From the NCBI RefSeq assembly GCF_002017875.1, contig NZ_MUFV01000001.1:1948501-2012500 (forward strand): a stretch of 64,000 nt of DNA, given 5' to 3'. Of this stretch, positions 8,892 through 16,393 are shown piece after piece. Each line of letters begins with the position of its first letter. Within the stretch, counting starts at the first letter, position 1. The notes below the pieces were generated by a model. That model was not told where the DNA came from. It made no database searches and was given only the letters and a program-made list of their open reading frames with translations. The translations under genes and the position numbers were made by a program. This stretch comes from Deinococcus sp. LM3. GTDB lineage: Bacteria; Deinococcota; Deinococci; Deinococcales; Deinococcaceae.

Positions 8892-10342
8892 CAGTTCCAG
8901 CGGCCGCCGCGCTGCTGGCGCGTTTCGGCTTCCGGCGCGGCGTACAGTTCCTCGGCGCGCGAGAGTTTCTTGCGGCCGTACAGGCCTTCCAGGATGAACT
9001 CGGCGGCCGACACGCGCACGGCGTCGTCGCTGCTCGCGGCGACCTCGGCCGCCAGATCACTCAGGCCTGGCACTTCCCCGGCTGCTTTCAGCGCGGCGGC
9101 GCTGTCCCCACCCTGCGGGAAGCGGAACACGTTCCCGGCCTCGAACCACTTCTCCAGGTCGCGGGTGTTCGCGCTGCCGTAGTTGCGGGCGTACGTGGCC
9201 CCGGCCGCCTTACGGATCACGTCTTTGGCGACCTGATCGGCGCCCTTGAGTTCACCCTCGTACTCCAGTTCCATCTTGCCCGTGATGGCCGGCAGGCCCG
9301 CGTACACGTCACTGACGCGCACGACCGGGGCGTCCCCGGCCACGAGGCTGCGGCGCTCGGCGTTCGCGGCAGCGACCTCCATCAGCGAGATCGGCAGGCG
9401 CTGCGACACGCCGCTCAGTTTGTCCACGCGGCCGTCCTCGCGGGCCTGGAACGCGATCTCCTCGATCAGTTCCGCGATGAACGGCGGCACGATCACGCCC
9501 TCGGCCCGCGCGGCCTCCTGCGCCGTGATGTCCATGCCCAGGCGCACGTCGGTCGGGTAGTGCGTGCGGATCTCGCTGCCGATGCGGTCCTTGAGCGGCG
9601 TGACGATCTTCCCGCGCGCCGTGTAATCCTCCGGGTTCGCGCTGAAGACCAGCATCACGTCCAGTTCCAGCCGGACGGGGTAGCCCTTGATCTGCACGTC
9701 CCCCTCCTGAAGGATGTTGAACAGCGCCACCTGCACCTTCGGGGACAGGTCCGCCAGTTCGTTCACCGCGAAGATGCCCCGGTTCGCGCGCGGCAGCAGC
9801 CCGAAGTGCATGCTTCTCACGTCACCCAGGCTGGTGCCCAGACGCGCCGCCTTGATGGGGTCCACGTCGCCCACGAGGTCCGCCACCGTCACGTCCGGCG
9901 TCGCCAGTTTCTCCACGTACCGGTCCGCGCGTGGGAGCCAGCGGATCGGCAGGTCCAGCCCGTGCGCTTCGAGCAGGTGACGGCCCTCCGCGCCCACCGG
10001 GTTCAGCACGTCGTCCGGCATGTCCACGCCCGCAATGACCGGCACTTCCTCGTCCAGCAGGCCCGTGATGGCCCGCAGAATCCGGCTCTTCGCCTGACCG
10101 CGCAGACCCAGCAGAATGAAGTTCTGCCGCGCCAGCAGCGCGTTCACCAGCTGCGGAATCACCGTGTCGTCGTACCCGACCACACCGGGGAACAATTCCT
10201 CGCCGCTGCGCAACTTGCGGGTCAGGTTCTCCCGCACCTCGTCCTGCACCAGCCGAATGCGGCCGTCGAACGGCGCGCGCCCGGCGTACTCTGCCGTCTG
10301 AAGCAATTCTCCCAACGTTCTCGCCTTCGTCGTCACCGTCAT
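8891..10342 (-). CDS. MoxR/magnesium-chelatase-type AAA+ ATPase
   Basis: 483 aa. AAA+ ATPase of the BchI/MoxR group, probably a chaperone that remodels or loads partner proteins. Walker A is a variant, LLGLRGQAKSR (G-x-x-G-Q-A-K-S), and Walker B with its follow-up is GIFAVNELADLS (hNEh). Sensor 1 region is VMLVFSANPEDYTARG; the C-terminal lid has QRLPISLMEVAAANAERR. The open frame extends to 10621, but ATG 10342 begins the conserved protein and has TACGTT 9 nt upstream. The usual VWA-domain partner is not next to it in the window; the neighbour upstream is divergent. The reaction partner is unknown. Confidence 0.8.
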   Translation of the reverse strand: MTVTTKARTLGELLQTAEYAGRAPFDGRIRLVQDEVRENLTRKLRSGEELFPGVVGYDDTVIPQLVNALLARQNFILLGLRGQAKSRILRAITGLLDEEVPVIAGVDMPDDVLNPVGAEGRHLLEAHGLDLPIRWLPRADRYVEKLATPDVTVADLVGDVDPIKAARLGTSLGDVRSMHFGLLPRANRGIFAVNELADLSPKVQVALFNILQEGDVQIKGYPVRLELDVMLVFSANPEDYTARGKIVTPLKDRIGSEIRTHYPTDVRLGMDITAQEAARAEGVIVPPFIAELIEEIAFQAREDGRVDKLSGVSQRLPISLMEVAAANAERRSLVAGDAPVVRVSDVYAGLPAITGKMELEYEGELKGADQVAKDVIRKAAGATYARNYGSANTRDLEKWFEAGNVFRFPQGGDSAAALKAAGEVPGLSDLAAEVAASSDDAVRVSAAEFILEGLYGRKKLSRAEELYAAPEAETRQQRGGRWN

Positions 10343-10458
10343 GATGGGCGGAACGTACCACGCACCCACACGCGGGAATGTGCGGCTTGCTGGGAATCCC
10401 CCACCGCCGCGCCCGCCCGGAAGCCGCAACCTCGCGTGCAGGCCGGATCGCCACCCGC

Positions 10459-10464
10459 TACGCT
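10459..10464 (+). promoter_or_regulatory. -10 box TACGCT
   Basis: TACGCT is 6 nt before ATG 10471 and fixes the start of the small membrane protein. It lies within the upstream region of the divergent ATPase gene. Confidence 0.65.
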
Positions 10465-10470
10465 GACCGC

Positions 10471-10818
10471 ATGGCCAGTACCCGGACACCCACCAGCCCC
10501 GCCGCCACGTTGCTGCTGATCCCCGTCGCCGCACTGACCGTCTGGGCACTCGCCGCCGCCACCCCCGACCTCCAGACGAGCGGCAGCGTCCGCATCCTCC
10601 TCTCCGCCGCGTTCCTGCCACTGACCCTCATCACCATCAGCCGCCTCCCCTGGACCACCTTCGCCCTGCTCGCCTGCGGCTGGATCCTCGCCATTCTGGG
10701 CCTCACCGTCACCCTCGCCGGAACCGCCAGCTGGGCTACCGGCGCGCCCGCCGTCCTGCTCGCCCTGGGCAGCGCCGCCGGATTCTTCCTGCTGCGCCGC
10801 AAGGACAGCGGCGTATAA
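10471..10818 (+). CDS. Small four-helix membrane protein, unknown function
   Basis: 115 aa, almost entirely hydrophobic. Four predicted membrane segments: LLLIPVAALTVWALAA, ILLSAAFLPLTLITI, FALLACGWILAILGLTVTLAG and APAVLLALGSAAGFFLL. It ends in the positively charged tail RRKDSGV. No recognised family. I used ATG 10471 because of the leaderless box at 10459; a longer in-frame extension to 10378 would add a charged segment. It is divergent from the AAA+ gene with a 128-bp gap. Confidence 0.65.
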   Translation: MASTRTPTSPAATLLLIPVAALTVWALAAATPDLQTSGSVRILLSAAFLPLTLITISRLPWTTFALLACGWILAILGLTVTLAGTASWATGAPAVLLALGSAAGFFLLRRKDSGV

Positions 10819-10832
10819 GCCAGGAGGTGGGA

Positions 10833-10887
10833 GCCGGCAGTGGGGAGTGGACAGGACGCTGGCCCCGGCCCACGCCCCACTGGCTGC
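10833..10887. repeat. Family B hairpin, copy 3
   Basis: CAGTGGGGAGTGG pairs with CCACGCCCCACTG with one mismatch, around ACAGGACGCTGGCCCCGG. It fills the gap between convergent genes and probably terminates both. Confidence 0.7.
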
Positions 10888-10894
10888 TGCCCGT

Positions 10895-11398
10895 TTACCC
10901 CCCGCTGCTGCTGCTGGCGGCGGAGGCGTCGTGCGCCTGCTGGTCTTCGAGGGCCTTGTACGCGCAGGCGGCGGCCAGAGCGGCAACCTCCACGGGCACG
11001 CCGTTCAGGGTGAGGTTCACGTCCTTGCCGTCCAGCACGCCGCCGATGCGGCCGTGCAGGCGGTCACCGCTGACGCGCAGGTCGATGTCCTTGCCGTCAA
11101 TGCGGCCAGAGTAGCGGCCCCGGACGCGGTCGCCGCTGATCTGGAGGTGCACATCGTCCCCGTCGATGCGGCCGCCGAGGCGCACGCTGACGCTCTGGGC
11201 GGTCACGTCGCCATCGGCGTCGAAGCCGGCGAACGTGCCGCCGATGCGGCCGTCCACGTCCCCGGCGCGGACCGTGAGCTTGATGTCCTTGCCCTGGAAC
11301 GTCCCACCGATGCGGCCGTCCAGGCGTTCGCCGTTCCAGCCCGCGTGCAGGTCGTACCCCTGGGTGACGCCGCCGATCCGTCCGTTCAGTTCGCTCAT
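10895..11398 (-). CDS. GRIGG tandem-repeat protein, predicted beta-solenoid
   Basis: 167 aa, no signal peptide. Residues about 3-125 are six or seven repeats of 19-22 residues. Each has a DGRIGG-like turn followed by xxxGxDxxLxV, for example LNGRIGGVTQGYDLHA, LDGRIGGTFQGKDIKL, VDGRIGGTFAGFDADG and LHGRIGGVLDGKDVNL. Regular short repeats of this kind usually fold as a beta-solenoid. A helical, Ala-rich tail ends in ASAASSSSGG. The start ATG lies one base after the stop of the EamA transporter gene (TGACATG), so it is translationally coupled to that gene. Function unknown; polymerisation or surface scaffolding is only a guess. Confidence 0.65.
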   Translation of the reverse strand: MSELNGRIGGVTQGYDLHAGWNGERLDGRIGGTFQGKDIKLTVRAGDVDGRIGGTFAGFDADGDVTAQSVSVRLGGRIDGDDVHLQISGDRVRGRYSGRIDGKDIDLRVSGDRLHGRIGGVLDGKDVNLTLNGVPVEVAALAAACAYKALEDQQAHDASAASSSSGG

Positions 11399-11399
11399 G

Positions 11400-12308
11400 T
11401 CACCCAGTACGCGCCGGGCGGGCGGCGGGTTGCCGGGCGGCGAGGGCCACACCAGTCACGCACAGCAGCAGGCCGCCCAGCGACAGGGTGCTGAGGCGTT
11501 CGCCGTACAGTGCCCAGCTTTCCAGCACGGCCAGCGGCGGCACGAGGTAGAAGAGGCTGTTCACGCGCGCCGCCGGCAGGTCGCGCAGCAGGCGCATGAG
11601 CAGCAGGATCGCCCCGACCGACAGGACCAGCACCAGCCACGTGAGGGACAGGATGAATTCCACGTTCCAGTGGATCACGCCGCCCCCGCGCGCCAGGGTG
11701 ACGGCCCCGAGCGCGGCGGCGCTGACGACGTACTGCGCGGCCGTGCCGCCCAGCAGGGGCATGTCGCCGCCCGCGCGGCGCTGGTAGAGGGTGCCGGCAG
11801 TGGTGCAGATCAGCGCGAACGCGGCGGCCAGCAGGGCCGGCCGGCTGGCCGTCGTCTGATTTCCGATGCCCTGCCCGCCCACGACCAGCAGCACGCCCAC
11901 GAAGCCCAGCGCAAGGCCCGCCCACTGCGGCCGCGTGACCCGTTCCCCCAGCACCGGCCAGGACAGAAAGCCGGTCAGCAGGGGCTGCACGCCCACCAGC
12001 ACGCTGGTGATCCCGGCGGGCAGGCCCAGCCAGATGGCGGTCGTCACGCCGCCCAGGTACCCGGCGTGCAGCAGCAGGCCCGTCACGCCCGCCCGGCCCG
12101 CCTGCGCCCGCGTGGGCCACGGGGCGCGCAGCGCGGCCGTCAGGGCCAGCATCAGCAGGGCCGCCAGGGCGAACCGGACCGTCAGGTACGCGAACGGGTC
12201 GGCGTTCCGGGCCGCGCCCTTGGTGCCCAGGAAGCCGGTGCTCCAGAGCAGCACGAACAGCAGCGGCGCGGCCGACAGGAACATGGCGGGCGGGAACTTG
12301 CGGGGCAT
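11400..12308 (-). CDS. EamA/DMT-family transporter
   Basis: 302-aa inner-membrane protein with about ten membrane helices in two EamA repeats, the drug/metabolite transporter layout. Signature regions are LLWSTGFLGTKGAARNADPFAYLTVRF at the start of repeat one and WLGLPAGITSVLVGVQPLLTGFL at its end. Substrate unknown; family members export amino acids or other metabolites. ATG 12308 has TAGCCT 5 nt upstream; an ORF start at 12347 would come from the family A repeat end and is unlikely. The downstream GRIGG-repeat gene is coupled by TGACATG. Confidence 0.8.
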   Translation of the reverse strand: MPRKFPPAMFLSAAPLLFVLLWSTGFLGTKGAARNADPFAYLTVRFALAALLMLALTAALRAPWPTRAQAGRAGVTGLLLHAGYLGGVTTAIWLGLPAGITSVLVGVQPLLTGFLSWPVLGERVTRPQWAGLALGFVGVLLVVGGQGIGNQTTASRPALLAAAFALICTTAGTLYQRRAGGDMPLLGGTAAQYVVSAAALGAVTLARGGGVIHWNVEFILSLTWLVLVLSVGAILLLMRLLRDLPAARVNSLFYLVPPLAVLESWALYGERLSTLSLGGLLLCVTGVALAARQPAARPARTG

Positions 12309-12345
12309 GTGGCAGGCTACGGCAGGAAAGGGCGGCGCGCGGCTC

Positions 12346-12450
12346 ATACGGACTCCGATTGAATGGGCTGCAAAGCCCGTTCAATCCGAGCGGAGGCGAG
12401 TGGGAGCAGGGCGGGTTCCGGATTGTCAGCGAAACAAACGGAATCCGTAT
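12346..12450 (+). repeat. Family A repeat, copy 3 (105 bp, internal deletion)
   Basis: Both ATACGG/CCGTAT ends and the left hairpin are intact. About 30 bp around CGTGGAGTTGGCAATCCGGTG are missing, so the right hairpin has lost one arm. The right end overlaps the minus-strand TGA of the DUF1697 gene. Confidence 0.85.
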
Positions 12451-12971
12451 CAGGTGTCCAGCAGGGCGGCGATGGCCCCCACGGTGCGCTCGTTGCGGAC
12501 GGTGACGCCCACCCCCAGCGTCCGTTCGATCACAGCGGCCGACAGCTTCATGTTCCGCACGCCGTCCGGCACCGTCTGGTACAGGTGCGGCCCTACGATC
12601 TCCCAGCGTTCCGGCGTCACGTCCCGCGCGCGCAGGGCCTCCACACGCTCGGGGGCAGGCGGGTCGCGCAGGAACGCCACCACGACCGGCTCGCTGCGCA
12701 GGTAGGCGGGGCAACCGGTTGCCGCCTCCTGCCACTCGTGCGCCGTGCGGAGCGTCACGGGCACCAGGAAACCGAACTGCGCTTCCAGCGCCGCCTCCAG
12801 CCGCCCGCGCAGCGCCGGGTCGGGGTCCGCGCCGAACACGGCGTTTCCGCTCTGGATGTACGTGCGGACTTCCCGCAGGCCCAGGCCGGTCAGCAGGGCG
12901 CGCAGGTCGGTCATGGGCACCTTGCGCCTCGCCCCCAGGTTCACCGCGTGCAGCAGCGCCACGAAAGTCAT
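12450..12971 (-). CDS. DUF1697 family protein
   Basis: 173 aa, cytoplasmic. The N-terminal MTFVALLHAVNLGARRKVPMTDLRALL and the following VRTYIQSGNAVF are the DUF1697 signature (LLRGINVGG..., TYIQSGNV in other members). No enzymatic role is established for the family. I chose ATG 12971, which starts at the conserved segment; the frame stays open to 13061. The stop lies in a family A repeat. It is divergent from the acetyltransferase gene with 55 bp between the starts. Confidence 0.8.
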   Translation of the reverse strand: MTFVALLHAVNLGARRKVPMTDLRALLTGLGLREVRTYIQSGNAVFGADPDPALRGRLEAALEAQFGFLVPVTLRTAHEWQEAATGCPAYLRSEPVVVAFLRDPPAPERVEALRARDVTPERWEIVGPHLYQTVPDGVRNMKLSAAVIERTLGVGVTVRNERTVGAIAALLDT

Positions 12972-13026
12972 ATGCAGCCGTTCTACCAGACTTTCGCGGC
13001 GCCGGGTGCGGCAGACTGGGGGCCTG

Positions 13027-13458
13027 ATGCGCCCCGTCACACCCGCCGACGCCGCCACCATTGCCGCGCACCGCTACCCGGACGCCCGCGACCTCGCGGA
13101 GCGGCCCGTGTACGCCGCGTGGGTGGAATCCGCTCTGCAGGACGGCCTGTATCTGGGCTTCCTGCTGGAGGGTGGGGGAGAGGTGATCGCCGGGGCAGGC
13201 GTGACGCTGCTGCACTGGGGTCCCACGCGCGGTGACCCGCAGCCGTGGCGGGCGCGGGTGGTGAACGTCTGGACGCACCCGGACTGGCGGCGCGCCGGGC
13301 ACGCCCGCACGCTGGTCACGGCCTGCCTGGACGCGCTGCGGGCACGCGGGGTCACGCGCGTCAGCCTGGGCAGCAGCGACATGGCCCGCCCGCTGTACGC
13401 CGGGCTGGGTTTCGCGGCCAGCCCGCACGAGATGACCCTGACCCTCCTCCCGGATTGA
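13027..13458 (+). CDS. GNAT family N-acetyltransferase
   Basis: 143 aa. Acetyl-CoA dependent acyltransferase; acceptor unknown. The acetyl-CoA loop is seen as VVNVWTHPDWRRAGHARTLVTACLDAL (motif A, here R-R-A-G-H-A, close to the R/Q-x-x-G-x-G/A pattern). Motif B is RVSLGSSDMARPLYAGLGF. The start is ATG 13027, with CAGACT 9 nt upstream as a weak box. The stop overlaps a family A repeat. Confidence 0.85.
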   Translation: MRPVTPADAATIAAHRYPDARDLAERPVYAAWVESALQDGLYLGFLLEGGGEVIAGAGVTLLHWGPTRGDPQPWRARVVNVWTHPDWRRAGHARTLVTACLDALRARGVTRVSLGSSDMARPLYAGLGFAASPHEMTLTLLPD

Positions 13459-13594
13459 TACGGGTTCCGTTTGTTTCGCCAACAATCCGGAACTTCACCT
13501 GATTGCCGGCTCCACGTCCGGCAGCCCGCTGTTGCTCCCACTCGCTTCGCTCGGACCCAGCGGGCTTTGCCGCCCATTCAATCGGAGTCCGTTT
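13458..13594 (-). repeat. Family A repeat, copy 4 (inverted)
   Basis: 137 bp, reversed. The left end GATACGGGTTCCGTTTG overlaps the TGA of the acetyltransferase gene. The right end is worn (GTTTGA instead of GTATGA). The centre has CTCGCTTCGCTCGG, a link to the different element at 52950. Confidence 0.85.
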
Positions 13595-13689
13595 GAGCCG
13601 CGCTGATCCTGGCGGCACTCCTGCGATCCGCCGCGCAGGCTTCAGGTCCCGCTCACGCGTGGGTCACGCCCGCCCCCTACGGTGGAACC

Positions 13690-14184
13690 ATGCGACCTCT
13701 GCTGCTGACCGCCCTGCTCCTGACGCCCCTGCTGAGCCTGCCGCGCGCGGCGGCCGCCGACCTGACCTGCGGGGGGGCCGTGTCGGGCCGCACGGTGCGC
13801 GGTGATGTGCAGGTCAGGTCGGGCAGCACCTGCACCCTGACGAATGTGCGCGTGGACGGCAACGTGAAGGTGCCGCGTGGCGCGACGCTGATCCTGAATC
13901 GCAGCCAGGTGGACGGCAACGTGGAAACCGACGACGGGTTCCGCAGCGTGACCGTCACCGGGAGCGTCGTGGACGGCAACATCGAGGCCGAGCGGGGCGG
14001 GAACGTGCGCGTGGAGAACACCCGCGTGAACGGCAACATCGAACTGGAACGCAACACCGGGACGCTGCGCGTGGCGCGCGCCACCGTGCAGGGCAACCTG
14101 AAGTGCGAGGACAACACCCGCGCGCCGGGCGGCGGGCAGAACCGCGTGCAGGGCGACCGGGAAGGCCAGTGCCGGGCGCTGTGA
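13690..14184 (+). CDS. Secreted repeat protein, predicted beta-helix
   Basis: 164 aa with a clear signal peptide (MRPLLLTALLLTPLLSLPRAAAADL) cleaved after about residue 22. The mature part has a pair of cysteines (LTCGGAV, STCTLTN) and repeated VDGNV/VNGNI turns every 20-24 residues: VDGNVKVP, VDGNVETDD, VDGNIEAER, VNGNIELER and VQGNLKCED. This fits a small right-handed beta-helix like the polymer-forming cytoskeletal/bactofilin-like or DUF-type exported folds, but I do not recognise the family. TACGGT at 13678 is 6 nt before ATG. Located outside the cytoplasmic membrane, role unknown. Confidence 0.7.
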   Translation: MRPLLLTALLLTPLLSLPRAAAADLTCGGAVSGRTVRGDVQVRSGSTCTLTNVRVDGNVKVPRGATLILNRSQVDGNVETDDGFRSVTVTGSVVDGNIEAERGGNVRVENTRVNGNIELERNTGTLRVARATVQGNLKCEDNTRAPGGGQNRVQGDREGQCRAL

Positions 14185-14255
14185 CCGGGCGGCGACCGGC
14201 CACTCCCTAGCCCGCGCTGGACCGGGCGCGGCGGCGCGGCGGTATTCTGGCCCTC

Positions 14256-15692
14256 ATGTCGTATGTGGCGGTTATTGGTCTGGAAGTTCACCTGCAACTG
14301 AAGACGCGGTCCAAGATCTTCAGCGCCTGCCCGCAGGAGTATCACGGGGCGGACCCGAACACGTTCACGGACCCGTTCACGCTGGGCCTGCCGGGCACGC
14401 TGCCCACCCTGAACCGCGAGGCGGTGGAACTCGCCATGATGTTCGGGCTGGGCCTGAACTGCGATGTGAGCGGTTTCACGCAGTTTCACCGCAAGAATTA
14501 CTTCTACCCGGACGCCCCGAAGAACTTCCAGCTGTCGCAGTACGACCGGCCCATCGCCCGCGACGGATTCCTGGACGTGACGCTGCCCGGCGGCGAGGTG
14601 AGCCGCGTGCGCATCAAGCGGGCGCACCTGGAGGACGACGCGGGCAAACTGACGCACCCCACGTACGCGCCGTACTCCATGCTGGACCTGAACCGCGCCG
14701 GGTCCAGCCTGCTGGAGATGGTCACCGAGGCCGACATCGTGAGCGCCGAGCAGGCCCGCGCGTTCCTGGAGAGCGTGCAGGCCATCGCGCAGGCGCTGGG
14801 GGTCAGTGACGCCACGCCCGAGGAAGGCAAGATGCGCTGCGACGTGAACCTCAGCCTGCACAGGGTCGGTGAGCCGTGGGGCACCAAGTGCGAGGTGAAG
14901 AACCTCAACTCGTTCCGCTCGGTGGCGCGCGCCATCGAGTTCGAGACGGCCCGGCAGGCCCGCATCCTGGACGCGGGCGGGCGCATCACGCAGGACACGC
15001 TGGGCTGGGACGAGGGTGGGCAGAAGACCTTCCTGATGCGCACCAAGGAGGGCGAGGCCGACTACCGCTACTTCCCCGAGCCGGACCTGCCCCCGCTGGA
15101 CATCACGCCGGAATGGATCGCGCAGGTGCGGGCGCGGATGCCCGAACTGCCCGCACAGAAACTGGAGCGGTACCGCGCGGCGGGCGTGCGCGAGGCCGAC
15201 GCGCAGACCCTGAGTCTCAGCGTGCCGCTGTCGCGCTTCTACGACGAGGCGCTGGAGACCCAGCCCCGCCCGGACGCCCAGAAACTCGCGAACTGGCTGC
15301 TGGGTGACGTGTCCGGCCTGCTCGCCGCGCGCGAGGAGACCCTGGAGGCCAGTCCCCTGCGGCCCGCGCACCTCGCGGCGCTGGTCCGCCTGATCGACGC
15401 GGGCACCATCAGCGGCAAGATCGCCAAGGACCTGCTGCCCGACGTGCTGGCCGGCCACGACCCGGCCGCGCTGGTGCAGGAGCGCGGCCTGAGCGTCGTG
15501 ACCGACACGGCCGCCATCGACGCGGCCATCGACGCCGCCATGGCGGCTGACCCCGCCACCGTCGAGAAGGTCCGCGCGGGGAATGCCAAGGCCATGAACG
15601 CCCTGTTCGGGCCGGTCATGAAAGCCATGGGCGGCCAGGCTAAACCGGAAGTGGTGCGCGAACGCCTGAGCGCGAAGCTGGGCCTGTCGTGA
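14256..15692 (+). CDS. gatB: Aspartyl/glutamyl-tRNA amidotransferase subunit B
   Basis: Subunit of GatCAB, which converts Glu-tRNA(Gln) and/or Asp-tRNA(Asn) to the amide form. 478 aa, normal length. The N-terminal signature is VIGLEVHLQLKTRSKIFSACP, followed by PFTLGLPGTLPTLN and the conserved KNYFYPDAPKNFQLSQYD. DVNLSLH and the tRNA-binding tail (helical plus YqeY-like domain at the C terminus, NAKAMNALFGPVMKAMGGQAKPEVVRERL) are present. gatA and gatC are not adjacent. Leaderless box TATTCT at 14243, 7 nt before ATG. The stop overlaps the next gene's GTG start. Confidence 0.95.
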   Translation: MSYVAVIGLEVHLQLKTRSKIFSACPQEYHGADPNTFTDPFTLGLPGTLPTLNREAVELAMMFGLGLNCDVSGFTQFHRKNYFYPDAPKNFQLSQYDRPIARDGFLDVTLPGGEVSRVRIKRAHLEDDAGKLTHPTYAPYSMLDLNRAGSSLLEMVTEADIVSAEQARAFLESVQAIAQALGVSDATPEEGKMRCDVNLSLHRVGEPWGTKCEVKNLNSFRSVARAIEFETARQARILDAGGRITQDTLGWDEGGQKTFLMRTKEGEADYRYFPEPDLPPLDITPEWIAQVRARMPELPAQKLERYRAAGVREADAQTLSLSVPLSRFYDEALETQPRPDAQKLANWLLGDVSGLLAAREETLEASPLRPAHLAALVRLIDAGTISGKIAKDLLPDVLAGHDPAALVQERGLSVVTDTAAIDAAIDAAMAADPATVEKVRAGNAKAMNALFGPVMKAMGGQAKPEVVRERLSAKLGLS

Positions 15693-16339
15693 CCCCCGCC
15701 CGCTGGCGCTCCCTGGCGCTGGGGGCGCTGTGGGTGCAGGTCGCGGCGCTGCTGGGCACGGCCGCGTTCTCGCTGTGGCGCTCGGCGGACTTCAGCCGCT
15801 ACTTCAACGCCGCCGAGGCCCTGATCGCCGCGCTGGTCATGGCGTGGTGGACCACGCTGCTGGGCCGCGCCCTGAACGCCCAGCCCACGCCCGGCACGGA
15901 CGGCGTCTGGCGAGCCCTGTCCCTGACCTTCCCGTGGCTGACCTCGCTGCGCGGCGCGATGTGGGCGTTGACGCTGTTCAGCGTGCTGGGCGGCGCGGCC
16001 CCCGAGGCGAACCCGGTCGCCCTGACCGCCCTGCTGACCCTCTGGGGCGCGGCGATCGTCGCCAGTAACGCCACGTACGGCAGTCTGGCGCGTCTCAGCA
16101 GCGAGCCGCTGGCCGCCGCGCCCCGCCGGAAACTGATGGACTGGCTGAACCTCGCCGCGCCCCTGAGCCTCGGCATGGCCGTCATGAACGTCGTGCCCAT
16201 CCCCGGCTTCGGCGGCGCGCCCACACTGAGCACGCAACTCGTGTACGGCCTGGGCGGCCTGCTCGACGTGGCCGCCACCCTGCTGGCCCTGCGCGCCCTG
16301 CGGGTGCAGCCCGTCCCGGGCGGGGAAGAAAGTAGATAG
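15689..16339 (+). CDS. Membrane protein of unknown function, coupled to gatB
   Basis: 216 aa with about five hydrophobic helices (LGALWVQVAALLGTAAFSLW, ALIAALVMAWWTTLLG, MWALTLFSVLGG, ALTALLTLWGAAIVAS, LVYGLGGLLDVAATLLALRAL). No recognised family. The GTG start overlaps the gatB stop by four bases (GTGA), so it is probably translated by coupling. It converges on the antiporter gene; the gap holds a family C hairpin. Confidence 0.65.
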   Translation: MTPARWRSLALGALWVQVAALLGTAAFSLWRSADFSRYFNAAEALIAALVMAWWTTLLGRALNAQPTPGTDGVWRALSLTFPWLTSLRGAMWALTLFSVLGGAAPEANPVALTALLTLWGAAIVASNATYGSLARLSSEPLAAAPRRKLMDWLNLAAPLSLGMAVMNVVPIPGFGGAPTLSTQLVYGLGGLLDVAATLLALRALRVQPVPGGEESR

Positions 16340-16393
16340 TTGATGGTGGATGGGTGATGGGGGCTGGTCCTCTATCACCTATCCTTGATCCTG
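16340..16393. repeat. Family C hairpin in a convergent gap
   Basis: GGATGGGTGAT at 16348-16358 pairs with ATCACCTATCC about 15 nt later. The left arm includes TGATGG units. Same design as the element at 61188. Probable bidirectional terminator. Confidence 0.55.
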
